Assembly: GCA_009702325.1 (NCBI GenBank)
Contig: WLID01000001.1
Span: 620,001-684,000 of the forward strand
Reading direction: 5' to 3'
DNA length: 64,000 bases
DNA from: Actinomycetota bacterium
GTDB taxonomy: Bacteria > Actinomycetota > Thermoleophilia > Gaiellales > Gaiellaceae
The translations under genes were made by a program, and so were the position numbers. Shown in pieces: positions 52,005-60,476 of the stretch. Every line of letters starts with the position of its first letter. Position 1 is the first letter of the stretch. The notes beneath the pieces were generated by a model. It was not told where the DNA came from, did not search any database, and saw nothing but the letters and a program-made list of their open reading frames with translations.

Positions 52005-52589
52005 TTAGTGCTCGTGGCCGTCGTGCGAGTGATCGTGCTCGCCTTCGGCTTCAAGGGTGACGAACGGCAGGTTCCAGACTTCGCGCATTTCGTTGAACGG
52101 GAGCGCGACGATGTCTGAAGGCGCGGTCTCGCCGACGGTCGCGGTGCCACCGTCGTTGCGTGTGAACGGCGTCTGGAGGTTCACCTCGTGGCCGTCGCGG
52201 TGGAGTGCAGCGAACACCAGCACGTCTTCGAGGTTGTCCTCGTCGTCGCCGCGCTGACCCTCAGCGATGAAGTAGACCGAGTCGGCACCAATGCCGCGGG
52301 CCCAGGTTGCGATCTTGCCCCAGGTGGGTGCGACCTCTTCCTGCGTCTTCGCGTCGAAGACCTGCGCCTTGACGCCGCCGCCCGGGAGGCCGAGGAACAC
52401 GATCGACGCGTGAACGCCGTCCTCAGACAGGGCGATGCAGGACTGTTCCGACAGCCAATGCACGATGTCGTGGAAGCCCGGGATGAGCTCGAAGCCAACG
52501 CCGTCGCCGCTGTGGTCGTGATCGTGATCGTGGTCGTGACCATGATCGTGGTCGTGCGTGTGGTCGTGCTCGTGCTCGTGCCCGCTCAT
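52005..52589 (-). CDS. Protein with His/Asp-rich tails at both ends, unknown function
   Basis: 194 residues. Residues 4-27 alternate His with Asp, Glu, Thr and Gly; the last 12 residues (EHDHSHDGHEH) are again His-rich. The central 150 residues are soluble alpha/beta (FELIPGFHDIVHWLSEQSCIALSEDGVHASIVFLG, TWGKIATWARGIGADSVYFIAEGQRGDDEDNLEDVLVFAALHRDGHEV) with no motif I recognise. A metal-storage or metal-sensing role is suggested by composition only. TATCTT (52602-52597 on the minus strand) is 7 bases before the ATG. Convergent with ftsY. Confidence 0.78.
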   Translation of the reverse strand: MSGHEHEHDHTHDHDHGHDHDHDHDHSGDGVGFELIPGFHDIVHWLSEQSCIALSEDGVHASIVFLGLPGGGVKAQVFDAKTQEEVAPTWGKIATWARGIGADSVYFIAEGQRGDDEDNLEDVLVFAALHRDGHEVNLQTPFTRNDGGTATVGETAPSDIVALPFNEMREVWNLPFVTLEAEGEHDHSHDGHEH

Positions 52590-52623
52590 GGCAACCAAGA
52601 TAGATCGGTTTTCAGCAAGTTGC

Positions 52624-53124
52624 TTAGGCAGCTGTCAATGACCGTGCTGCGGCGAGGCATTCGGCCGGGTTTGGCAGGTGGTTGATCTCGTCGCCAGCCG
52701 ACCATCCGTAGGCGACGGTGCCGTCCGTATCGAGGAGGAACGCGGCGCGTGTGTTGAGCGGACGGAACGCGCCGAGGGCTTCGTCAAGGAGTACGCCAAA
52801 CGATTTCGCGGCCTCCCATTCGAAGTCGGAGAGCAACGGGTAGGTCTGGCCAAGGTCGTTCGCCCACGCCTTGAGCGCGAACGGGGAGTCGTGGCTGACA
52901 CCGATCACCTGAACGCCTGCTGCGGTGAAGTCGTCGAGGAGCGCGCCGAACCCGCACACCTGTGCCTCGCAGCCCTGCCCCTTCTCGAGGCTGCCGGTGT
53001 AGGCGAACGGGAAGAAGTGGAAGAGGATCGGGCCGTCGGCGAGCAGCTCGGTTGACGTCACAACGTCGTTCGGGCCGCGCACAAGGCGGAAGGGCGCGAC
53101 AGTGGTTCCGGTTGCGGCAGTCAT
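52624..53124 (-). CDS. Peroxiredoxin (AhpC/TSA, BCP/AhpE-like)
   Basis: 166 residues with a thioredoxin-fold peroxiredoxin pattern: PILFHFFPFAYTG, CEAQVCGFGALLDDFTAAGVQVIGVSHDSPFALKAWAND, YPLLSDFEWEAAKSFGVL and RAAFLLDTDGTVAY. The peroxidatic and resolving Cys are in CEAQVC, spaced as in BCP, but six extra residues (SLEKGQ) separate the conserved Thr from the first Cys. ATG 53124 has a strong GGAGGA site 7 bases upstream, so this gene is leadered. Divergent from ffh. Confidence 0.85.
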   Translation of the reverse strand: MTAATGTTVAPFRLVRGPNDVVTSTELLADGPILFHFFPFAYTGSLEKGQGCEAQVCGFGALLDDFTAAGVQVIGVSHDSPFALKAWANDLGQTYPLLSDFEWEAAKSFGVLLDEALGAFRPLNTRAAFLLDTDGTVAYGWSAGDEINHLPNPAECLAAARSLTAA

Positions 53125-53132
53125 CTGATGAT

Positions 53133-53138
53133 CCTCCA
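53133..53138 (-). promoter_or_regulatory. Strong Shine-Dalgarno site of the peroxiredoxin gene
   Basis: TGGAGG/GGAGGA on the minus strand, about 7 bases before ATG 53124. It decides the ATG over an in-frame TTG at 53139. Confidence 0.6.
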
Positions 53139-53191
53139 AAAAGGGTTGGGCGTTGCGTTCACTCTAGGGACCGCAAGGTGGCTGGCCGCCG

Positions 53192-53197
53192 TAGACT
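53192..53197 (+). promoter_or_regulatory. -10 hexamer TAGACT upstream of ffh
   Basis: Nine bases before ATG 53207. Confidence 0.45.
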
Positions 53198-53206
53198 GGC
53201 TGGCGC

Positions 53207-54637
<1,431 letters not shown>

Positions 54638-54689
54638 TTCGCTTCTGCTGACGCGAGGGTGGCGTTCTGTCGCTAGGCTGTGCGCCGAC

Positions 54690-54932
54690 ATGGCAGTGAA
54701 ACTCAGACTCACCCGCATCGGCTCGAAGAAGAACCCGATCTACCGCGTTGTTGCGGCAGACTCGCGCGCACCGCGCGACGGGAAGTTCCTCGAGATCGTC
54801 GGGCGGTACAACCCGCAGACCAATCCGTCGCTGATCGAACTCGACGAGACCAAGGTCAAGAACTGGCTCGGCAAGGGCGCACAGCCCTCCGAAGCCGTTG
54901 CGCGGCTCCTCAAGGTCAAGGGCATCGGTTAA
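54690..54932 (+). CDS. rpsP: Ribosomal protein bS16
   Basis: 80 residues: AVKLRLTRIGSKKNPIYRVVAADSRAPRDGKFLEIVGRYNP is the bS16 signature. ATG 54690 is set by this start; TAGGCT (54674-54679) is 10 bases upstream. First gene of rpsP-khpA-rimM-trmD. Confidence 0.97.
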   Translation: MAVKLRLTRIGSKKNPIYRVVAADSRAPRDGKFLEIVGRYNPQTNPSLIELDETKVKNWLGKGAQPSEAVARLLKVKGIG

Positions 54933-54937
54933 TACCG

Positions 54938-55168
54938 GTGGCCGAGCTCCTCGCGTTTCTTGCGCGTGAGCTGGTCGACGAACCCGGCGCTGTTCGCGTC
55001 GAGTCGGAGGAACGTCACGGCGAGCTCGTTCTGTTGCTGCACGTCGCACCAGACGACGTGGGCAAAGTGATTGGCCGGGGCGGCAGGATCATCCGCGCCC
55101 TGCGGACGGTGATGCGTGCCGCCGCGACGCGAGATGGGCGTCGTGTGCTGGTCGAGATCGCCGAGTGA
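54938..55168 (+). CDS. khpA: KH-domain RNA-binding protein KhpA
   Basis: 76 residues from a GTG start, 5 bases after rpsP. Single type II KH domain with the GxxG loop in GKVIGRGGRIIRALRTVMRAAA. In Gram-positives KhpA pairs with KhpB to affect cell elongation; its position between rpsP and rimM is conserved. The stop overlaps the rimM GTG by 4 bases. Confidence 0.92.
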   Translation: MAELLAFLARELVDEPGAVRVESEERHGELVLLLHVAPDDVGKVIGRGGRIIRALRTVMRAAATRDGRRVLVEIAE

Positions 55169-55635
55169 CCGACCAAGACCGCGTCCTCATCGGTCGGGTC
55201 GGCAAGCCGCATGGCCTCGACGGGTCGTTCGTCGTTGAAGGTGCGAGCGCCGATCCACGGTGGTTCAAACCGGGGTCGCGGATTCTGATCGGTGGCGTTG
55301 AGGTCGAAGTGCTCACACGCCGCCATGCGCGGGCACGTCCTGTGATCAAGATCGACCGTACGGTCGAACGCGGCGCCGCAATCGAAGTGCCGCGTGCGGC
55401 GCTGCCACCGACGGGCGAGGACGAGTTTTACGACTTCGAGCTGATCGGTCTGGAAGTGTTCGAGGAGGGTGGCCGCAGCCTCGGGCCCGTGAAGGCGGTC
55501 GAACATGGCATCGCTAACGACGCGCTCGCTCTTGAAAGCGGGCTGCTGCTACCTCTCGTCGGCGCCTGTGTGATCACGATCGACGTTGCGGCCGGCCGTA
55601 TCCTGGTTGCCGCCGGATTCTCGAACCCGGACTGA
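55165..55635 (+). CDS. rimM: Ribosome maturation factor RimM
   Basis: 156 residues. N-terminal beta-barrel (VLIGRVGKPHGLDGSFVVEGAS) and C-terminal PRC-barrel (DEFYDFELIGLEVFEEGGRSLGPVKAVEHGIANDALAL). Assists 30S head assembly with uS19. GTG start overlapping khpA; 8 bases from trmD. Confidence 0.94.
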   Translation: MTDQDRVLIGRVGKPHGLDGSFVVEGASADPRWFKPGSRILIGGVEVEVLTRRHARARPVIKIDRTVERGAAIEVPRAALPPTGEDEFYDFELIGLEVFEEGGRSLGPVKAVEHGIANDALALESGLLLPLVGACVITIDVAAGRILVAAGFSNPD

Positions 55636-55643
55636 CCTGACCC

Positions 55644-56285
55644 GTGCAACTCGACGTCTTCACTCTGGTTCCGCACGCGTTCGCTTGGATGACCGAGCAG
55701 CGCCCGATTGCGACCGTGCTCGGATCGGAACTCGATCTGCGGCTGTACTCGTTCCGCGACCACACACCGTTGCGCTCTGGGCAGGTTGACGACGAACCGT
55801 ACGGCGGCGGTGCCGGCATGGTGTTGCGCGTCGACGTCGTCGCAGCCGCGCTTGACCAGGTGTACGGCGACACGCCGCCACGCCGCGTGATCGCGCTCAC
55901 GCCGCAGGGGCGGAGCCTCACGCAGGACATTGTCGAGGAGCTCGTCGAAGAGCCGCACATCGCGCTGCTCACCTCGCGCTTCGAAGGTTTCGACGAACGG
56001 ATCGTCCGCAACCTCGCGACCGACGCGATCTCGATCGGCCCGTACGTCCTCTCTAACGGTGATCTCCCCGCAATGGTGCTCGTCGACGCGATCGCCCGCC
56101 GGCTACCGGGAGCGCTCTCCGAAGGTTCCGGTGAATTCGAGTCGTTCTCCAAAGAGCTTGACGGTGGACTTGAGTACCCTCACTACACGCGCCCGGCCGA
56201 ATTCCGGGGCTGGCACGTCCCCGATGTGCTTCTATCGGGCGACCACGCCCGGATCGAACGCTGGCGGAAGGAACACGTACGGTGA
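55644..56285 (+). CDS. trmD: tRNA (guanine-N1)-methyltransferase TrmD
   Basis: 213 residues, a little shorter than usual. SPOUT fold marks: QLDVFTLVPHAF, DDEPYGGGAGMVLRVD, LTPQGRSLTQDIVEEL, the knot segment LTSRFEGFDERI and IGPYVLSNGDLPAMVLVDAIARRLPG, then EYPHYTRPAEFRGWHVPDVLLSGDHARIERWR. Methylates G37 of tRNAs. GTG start. The usual Cys-Gly-Arg before Tyr-Glu-Gly is Thr-Ser-Arg-Phe here. Confidence 0.95.
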   Translation: MQLDVFTLVPHAFAWMTEQRPIATVLGSELDLRLYSFRDHTPLRSGQVDDEPYGGGAGMVLRVDVVAAALDQVYGDTPPRRVIALTPQGRSLTQDIVEELVEEPHIALLTSRFEGFDERIVRNLATDAISIGPYVLSNGDLPAMVLVDAIARRLPGALSEGSGEFESFSKELDGGLEYPHYTRPAEFRGWHVPDVLLSGDHARIERWRKEHVR

Positions 56286-56307
56286 CAACCCACTTGACGG
56301 CAGGCGC

Positions 56308-56313
56308 GGAGGA
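56308..56313 (+). promoter_or_regulatory. Shine-Dalgarno site of lepB
   Basis: GGAGGA six bases before GTG 56320; it decides this GTG over many upstream in-frame codons in trmD. Confidence 0.55.
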
Positions 56314-56319
56314 CATGCA

Positions 56320-56922
56320 GTGAGAAACCCGATCGACCGACTGACACGCGGCCTCCCGCACGGGTGGCGCGTCGCCATCGACTGGCTCGTCACCATCATC
56401 GGCGCGATCGTCATCGTCCTCGCCGTCAAGCAGTGGGTGATCAACCCCTACCGCATCCCCTCAAGCTCCATGGAGCCAACCCTGCATTGCGCCAAGCCCA
56501 CCTACGGCTGCGAAGCAGGCTTCTCCGACCGCGTCCTTGCCTGCCGGTTCTGTTACGACCTTTGGGATCCCAAGCGCGGCGACATCGTCGTGTTCACCAC
56601 CCCACCCAAAGCGAAGCAGGTGTGCAGTGAAGGCGGCACGTTCGTGAAACGGCTGATCGGACTCCCCGGCGACGAGTACCAGGAGAAAGAAGGTGTCGTC
56701 TACATCAACGGGGAAAAGCTCAACGAGCCATACATCCAAGACGAGCGACGCGACCTCCGAAACGTCGCAGCCTTCAGGATCCCCGTAGACGAGTACTACA
56801 TGATGGGTGACAGCCGAAACGGCTCCTGCGACTCCCGTGACTGGGGCACCGTCCCCCGCAAGAACCTGATCGGCAAGGTCGTCGCCACCTACTGGCCGCC
56901 CTCACGGATCTCCGTTCAGTAG
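56320..56922 (+). CDS. lepB: Signal peptidase I
   Basis: 200 residues. One N-terminal membrane anchor (about 18-40), catalytic Ser50 in PSSSMEPT, catalytic Lys110 in [11 protein letters not shown], and the C-terminal [14 protein letters not shown] box. Between Ser and Lys lies an insertion with Cys57, Cys64, Cys75 and Cys78 (CRFCYDLW), which could bind a metal or form disulfides outside the cell. Cleaves Sec/Tat signal peptides. Start from GTG 56320; the trmD-lepB-rplS order is typical of Actinobacteria. Confidence 0.95.
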   Translation: MRNPIDRLTRGLPHGWRVAIDWLVTIIGAIVIVLAVKQWVINPYRIPSSSMEPTLHCAKPTYGCEAGFSDRVLACRFCYDLWDPKRGDIVVFTTPPKAKQVCSEGGTFVKRLIGLPGDEYQEKEGVVYINGEKLNEPYIQDERRDLRNVAAFRIPVDEYYMMGDSRNGSCDSRDWGTVPRKNLIGKVVATYWPPSRISVQ

Positions 56923-56995
56923 ACCGCCAGCGAAGAACCGCGCAGCGACCCCCACGTTTCCGCTAGCATTGCCCGGCCGAACAGGCCCCTTTCTC

Positions 56996-57340
56996 ATGAG
57001 CACAATCATCCAAGACATCGAGCGCCGCCAGCTCCGCGAAGTTCCGCGGTTCAAGGCCGGCGACACCGTGCGCGTCCACTTCAAGGTCATCGAAGGCACA
57101 CGCGCACGCCTCCAGGTCTTCGAGGGGATTGTCATCAAGCGCCAGGGTGCCGGCGTCCGCGAAACCTTCACCGTCCGCAAGAACTCTTTCGGTGTCGGTG
57201 TCGAGCGCACGTTCCCGCTTCACTCACCGAAGATCGACAAGATCGAAGTCGGTGCCATCGGTGACGTCCACCGCGCCAAGCTGTACTACCTGCGCGGTCG
57301 GGTCGGCAAGAAGGCTCGCGTACGCGAGCTCCGTCAGTAA
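56996..57340 (+). CDS. rplS: Ribosomal protein bL19
   Basis: 114 residues. Signature: [71 protein letters not shown] 56996 is chosen over an upstream in-frame start at 56969. TAGCAT (56964-56969) upstream would give a leader of about 20 bases. Confidence 0.97.
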   Translation: MSTIIQDIERRQLREVPRFKAGDTVRVHFKVIEGTRARLQVFEGIVIKRQGAGVRETFTVRKNSFGVGVERTFPLHSPKIDKIEVGAIGDVHRAKLYYLRGRVGKKARVRELRQ

Positions 57341-57466
57341 CTCGGGCTCACCTTCCCGGTCTGAGATTCGGCGCGCGCTGGACGCGTTGACCTTGTTTTT
57401 CGTCGCGTCGATATGTCGCCTCTGCGTCGGTTCTGAATCAGATGCCGAGCGCGTGAACTGACGTTT

Positions 57467-57481
57467 CAACTCTGTTGCGTT
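57467..57481 (+). repeat. Left copy of a 15-base direct repeat flanking the toxin-antitoxin cassette
   Basis: CAACTCTGTTGCGTT, identical to 58174-58188; the bases on both sides of the two copies differ, so the match is exactly 15 bases. The copies are 707 bases apart. Confidence 0.85.
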
Positions 57482-57509
57482 ACCGCTGCGGAGGCGCTCG
57501 CTGTGGCAC

Positions 57510-57533
57510 AATCCGACTAGATCTAGTCGGATT
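57510..57533 (+). promoter_or_regulatory. Perfect 24-base palindrome, probable toxin-antitoxin operator
   Basis: Half-site AATCCGACTAGA followed directly by its exact inverse complement. It ends 11 bases before the antitoxin ATG, overlaps a CACAAT -10-like hexamer (57506-57511), and is followed by the ribosome-binding site AGGGGAG (57534-57540). Placement fits autorepression by the Phd-type antitoxin. Confidence 0.8.
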
Positions 57534-57544
57534 AGGGGAGATTC

Positions 57545-57778
57545 ATGAAGCCGTTCGTTGTCGGAATCCACGAAGCGAAAACCCAATTTTCGAAGCTTGT
57601 GAAGCGTGTTGAAGCGGGGCAAGTGGTGATCGTAAAAAGCCACGATCGTCCTGTTGCGCGACTCGTGCCGTACGTTGAGGAGTTGGCCCCGCGTATGCCG
57701 GGGCTGCTGCGCGGCAAGATCACGATCAAGCCAGGGTTCAACGAACTCCCCGAGGGCTTCGAGGCGTTCGCCGACTAG
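57545..57778 (+). CDS. Phd/YefM-type antitoxin
   Basis: 77 residues. GIHEAKTQFSKLVKRVEAGQVVIVKSHDRPVARLVPY is the Phd/YefM DNA-binding fold; the C-terminal 30 residues (MPGLLRGKITIKPGFNELPEGFEAFAD) are the toxin-neutralising tail, of the type normally paired with PIN toxins. ATG has a good Shine-Dalgarno site. Its stop shares one base with the toxin GTG. Confidence 0.93.
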   Translation: MKPFVVGIHEAKTQFSKLVKRVEAGQVVIVKSHDRPVARLVPYVEELAPRMPGLLRGKITIKPGFNELPEGFEAFAD

Positions 57779-58161
57779 TGGAGCTGCTGCTCGATACCCA
57801 CGTGCTGCTGTGGTGGTGCTCCGATGATGCGGCATTGGGGAAGCGCGCGAGGGACGCGATCGCGAATCGCGACTCCATCGTCTACGTCAGCGCCGCGAGT
57901 GCTTGGGAGATTGCTGTGAAGCGGGCGAGTGGAAAGTTGGACGCTCCCGGTGATGTCGCCGAGTGGCTTCAGGTGAACGACTTTCTCCCGCTTGACATTG
58001 GAGTTGGCCACGCACTGAGAAGCGCAGAGCTACCGAACCATCATCGTGATCCGTTTGACCGGCTTCTCATTGCGCAGAGTGAGATCGAGGAACTCACGCT
58101 CGTGACGGCGGATCCGGTGGTAGCGTCGTACGACATCGAGACCCTCGACGCGTCTCTCTAA
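57778..58161 (+). CDS. PIN-domain toxin (VapC-like ribonuclease)
   Basis: 127 residues. PIN acidic residues: Asp in LLLDTHVLLWW, Glu in SAASAWEIAVKRASGKL, and Asp in NHHRDPFDRLLIAQSEIEELTLVTADP. This PIN subgroup is usually partnered with Phd/YefM-type antitoxins and cleaves RNA. GTG start overlapping the antitoxin by one base. Followed by an intrinsic terminator. Confidence 0.92.
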   Translation: MELLLDTHVLLWWCSDDAALGKRARDAIANRDSIVYVSAASAWEIAVKRASGKLDAPGDVAEWLQVNDFLPLDIGVGHALRSAELPNHHRDPFDRLLIAQSEIEELTLVTADPVVASYDIETLDASL

Positions 58162-58168
58162 CCGCAAT

Positions 58169-58190
58169 CGCAACAACTCTGTTGCGTTTT
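58169..58190 (+). terminator. Intrinsic terminator after the toxin gene
   Basis: Stem CGCAACA (58169-58175), loop ACTC, TGTTGCG (58180-58186), then TTTT. It starts 8 bases after the toxin stop. Its loop and right arm are contained in the right copy of the flanking direct repeat. Confidence 0.75.
58174..58188 (+). repeat. Right copy of the 15-base direct repeat
   Basis: CAACTCTGTTGCGTT, matching 57467-57481. Here it forms the 3' half of the terminator hairpin; the left copy lacks the complementary arm. Confidence 0.85.
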
Positions 58191-58213
58191 CGTGGTCGCG
58201 CCGAGGGCGGGGC

Positions 58214-58219
58214 TATGCT
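58214..58219 (+). promoter_or_regulatory. -10 hexamer TATGCT upstream of rnhB
   Basis: Seven bases before ATG 58227, just after the toxin terminator. Confidence 0.5.
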
Positions 58220-58226
58220 CGGCGGG

Positions 58227-58895
58227 ATGGCTCCGACAAAGCGACCGATCGGCAGGAAGCTCCTCGCGCACGACCGTAGGTTCGGTGTGCGCTATGTCGC
58301 CGGGGCGGACGAGGCAGGGCGCGGGCCGCTTGCTGGGCCACTCGTTGCGGCGGGGGTGCTGCTCGACATGGAGAAGCTCCGCCAACATCGGGCGCGGCCG
58401 CTTGCGCTGCTGAACGACTCCAAGCAGGTCGATGAGGCGACGCGCGACGTCCTCTACCGGGCGGTAATGCTCTGCGCCGAGAAGATCTCGATTCAGGTGT
58501 TCCCTGCGCATGTCATCGATCGCGACGGTCTCCACCGCTGCAACCTCAAGGGGCTGCGCGATGCGCTGTGGGCGCTCGGCGATGCTGATGTGCGACTCGT
58601 CGACGGGTTCAAGCTCGGCCCGCTCGCGCCGCCACACCAGGCGGTCGTCGATGGCGACACAAAGAGTGCTGCGATTGCGGCTGCGTCGATCGTCGCGAAG
58701 GTGACACGCGACCGCTACATGCACTTTGCCGATGCGTGGCATCCGGGCTACGGCTTTTCATCCCACGTGGGGTACATCACCCCGCTGCATAGCGCTGCCG
58801 TGCGCAAGATCGGCCCGTCGGCAATCCACCGGCTCTCGTTTGCCGCCCGGTGTTATGGCGAAGCAGCCGACGAAGCCGTCGCGGCGACAGCCTGA
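58227..58895 (+). CDS. rnhB: Ribonuclease HII
   Basis: 222 residues. Catalytic DEAGRG in VAGADEAGRGPLAGPLVAAGV, NDSKQ, LVDGFKL, GDTKSAAIAAASIVAKVTRDR and GYGFSSHVGYITPLHSAAV are RNase HII motifs. Removes ribonucleotides from DNA and RNA primers. ATG 58227 rather than the in-frame ATG at 58215, from promoter spacing. rplS-rnhB-yraN is conserved in Actinobacteria, here interrupted by the toxin-antitoxin cassette. Overlaps yraN by 41 bases. Confidence 0.95.
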   Translation: MAPTKRPIGRKLLAHDRRFGVRYVAGADEAGRGPLAGPLVAAGVLLDMEKLRQHRARPLALLNDSKQVDEATRDVLYRAVMLCAEKISIQVFPAHVIDRDGLHRCNLKGLRDALWALGDADVRLVDGFKLGPLAPPHQAVVDGDTKSAAIAAASIVAKVTRDRYMHFADAWHPGYGFSSHVGYITPLHSAAVRKIGPSAIHRLSFAARCYGEAADEAVAATA

Positions 58896-59238
58896 GCCAA
58901 AGCGGAACGCGCCGCGCAACGACGCGGAGCGTCGGGCTGCCCGCTACTTCCAGCTGCGCGGCTACCGGATCCTCGCGACCAACACATGGGTGGCTGGCTT
59001 CGAGCTCGACCTCGTCGTGCGTCGTGGCGAACGGCTGGTGTTCGTCGAGGTGAAGTCGAAGAGCGGCGCCGACTACGGTCATCCGTTCGAGATGGTTACC
59101 GTCGAAAAGGCGCGTCGCATCCGTCGTGCAGCGGAAACCTGGCTGGCCGCGCGGCCCGCGCTCGCCGACCTCGAAGTGCGTTTTGAAGCGCTCGCGGTCA
59201 CACCTGAGGGCGTGGAACGCGCCCCGTTCGACGTGTGA
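58855..59238 (+). CDS. UPF0102 endonuclease-fold protein YraN
   Basis: 127 residues. A basic N-terminal tail, then NDAERRAARYFQLRGYRILATNTWVAGFELDLVVRRGERLVFVEVKSKSG, with the PD-(D/E)XK residues Glu-Leu-Asp and Glu-Val-Lys visible. The family is predicted to be a Holliday-junction-resolvase-like nuclease, biochemical role unsettled. Commonly between rnhB and comM, as here apart from an inserted methyltransferase. Confidence 0.9.
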   Translation: MAKQPTKPSRRQPEPKRNAPRNDAERRAARYFQLRGYRILATNTWVAGFELDLVVRRGERLVFVEVKSKSGADYGHPFEMVTVEKARRIRRAAETWLAARPALADLEVRFEALAVTPEGVERAPFDV

Positions 59239-59301
59239 CTCGCAACTCCTGGGACCAACTCGAATCGAGGAAACCGGCGTTCGCTCCCGAACCTGCAATG
59301 C

Positions 59302-60417
59302 GTGGCGGCAACGCAGGAAGCCCTTTACTCCGAAATCGACCTCGATCTCTCGTGGTCGGAGGAGCAGCTCCCCGAGCGGGAGCGGACGAAGCACGTCCAT
59401 CGTCTGCATCCGTATCTCGGGAAGTACGTGCCACAGCTTGTCGAGGAGCTCTTCCGACGCCACGTGCGGCCCGGCTCGAACGTCCTCGACCCTTTTGCCG
59501 GGTCGGGTACGACGCTCGTGCAGGCGCTCGAGAGCGGCCATCACGCAACGGGCATCGACATCGCGGCGTTCAACTGCCTGCTCATGGGCGTCAAGACGCG
59601 CGAACACAACCTCTTCACCCTTGAGCACGATCTGCGCGACATCCTCAAGCGTCACGCGGCAGGCGAGGGCACGGTCGGCCGACCAAACGCCTATGTGCGC
59701 AAGTGGTTCGCGCCCGATGCGGCTAGCGACCTGCTTCGCTTCCGTTCGCTGATCAACGGCTACGAGAGCGCCGACGTGCTGCGCGTCGTTCTCGCGCGCG
59801 CTGCGCGCTCCGCACGCCGCACCGCGCACTTCGACCTTGACTTTCCCCGCGAGCCGCAGATCGACCCGTACTGGTGCTTCAAGCACAAGCGGGAGTGCAA
59901 GCCGATCGACCGTGCCGAGCACTTCCTGCGCCGGTACACGCTCGACACGCTCACGCGCATCAAGGCGTTCTCGAAGGTGCGGTCGAAGCGCGGGGTGGAG
60001 ATCCTGCACGGAGACGCCCGCGAGGTCGCTCTTGAGGGCCCCTTTGACGCGGTGGTGACCTCGCCGCCGTACCCGGGCCTCATCGATTACCACGAGCAGC
60101 ACCGCTACGCCTACGAGCTCCTTGGCCTCGACGACCGGCGCGAACGTGAGCTTGGTGCGGCAGAGCGCGGCACCGCGAAGGCGGCGATCGACGCGTATTC
60201 GAACGGCATCTCCGAGGTGCTCGGTCGAGCCGCCGAGGTGCTGCGCCCGCGTGCACCGCTCCTGATCGTCGTGAACGACCGGCGCGAGCTGTACCCAGGG
60301 ATTCTTGAGCGAGCGGGTCTGCGCCTCGACGGCACCTATCGCCGGCATGTGAATCGCCGCACCGGACGCCGGGCGGGCGAGTACTTCGAAGACGTGTTGA
60401 TCGCGCGCCGCGCGTAG
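59302..60417 (+). CDS. Second orphan DNA methyltransferase (N4-C or N6-A type)
   Basis: 371 residues. SAM motif first (HPYLGKYVPQLVEELFRRHV then VLDPFAGSGTTLVQALESGHHATGIDI), catalytic motif later (VTSPPYPGLIDYHEQHRYAYELLGL), the opposite order to the enzyme at 36398. TSPPY often occurs in N4-cytosine or N6-adenine enzymes. A 60-residue middle segment (about 110-200) is the likely target-recognition region. No restriction enzyme is adjacent; it separates yraN from comM. GTG 59302 is the first start; no promoter hexamer in the usual place. Confidence 0.85.
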   Translation: MAATQEALYSEIDLDLSWSEEQLPERERTKHVHRLHPYLGKYVPQLVEELFRRHVRPGSNVLDPFAGSGTTLVQALESGHHATGIDIAAFNCLLMGVKTREHNLFTLEHDLRDILKRHAAGEGTVGRPNAYVRKWFAPDAASDLLRFRSLINGYESADVLRVVLARAARSARRTAHFDLDFPREPQIDPYWCFKHKRECKPIDRAEHFLRRYTLDTLTRIKAFSKVRSKRGVEILHGDAREVALEGPFDAVVTSPPYPGLIDYHEQHRYAYELLGLDDRRERELGAAERGTAKAAIDAYSNGISEVLGRAAEVLRPRAPLLIVVNDRRELYPGILERAGLRLDGTYRRHVNRRTGRRAGEYFEDVLIARRA

Positions 60418-60462
60418 CCGTCTCCAACACAAACTGATCCAGCGCCGTTACATCTTGCTGCC

Positions 60463-60468
60463 TACCGT
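60463..60468 (+). promoter_or_regulatory. -10 hexamer TACCGT upstream of comM
   Basis: Eight bases before ATG 60477; likely serves comM and dprA. Confidence 0.45.
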
Positions 60469-60476
60469 GGCAACAG

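Noticed and set aside
57387..57416. TTGACC-17-GATATG as a promoter for the toxin-antitoxin module
   Set aside because: It lies about 130 bases upstream of the antitoxin and before the left repeat copy; the -10 match is poor, so I did not list it as a feature.
58777..60432. 551-codon minus-strand open frame opposite yraN and the methyltransferase gene
   Set aside because: Low-complexity Arg-rich translation without motifs; the opposite strand encodes recognisable enzymes.
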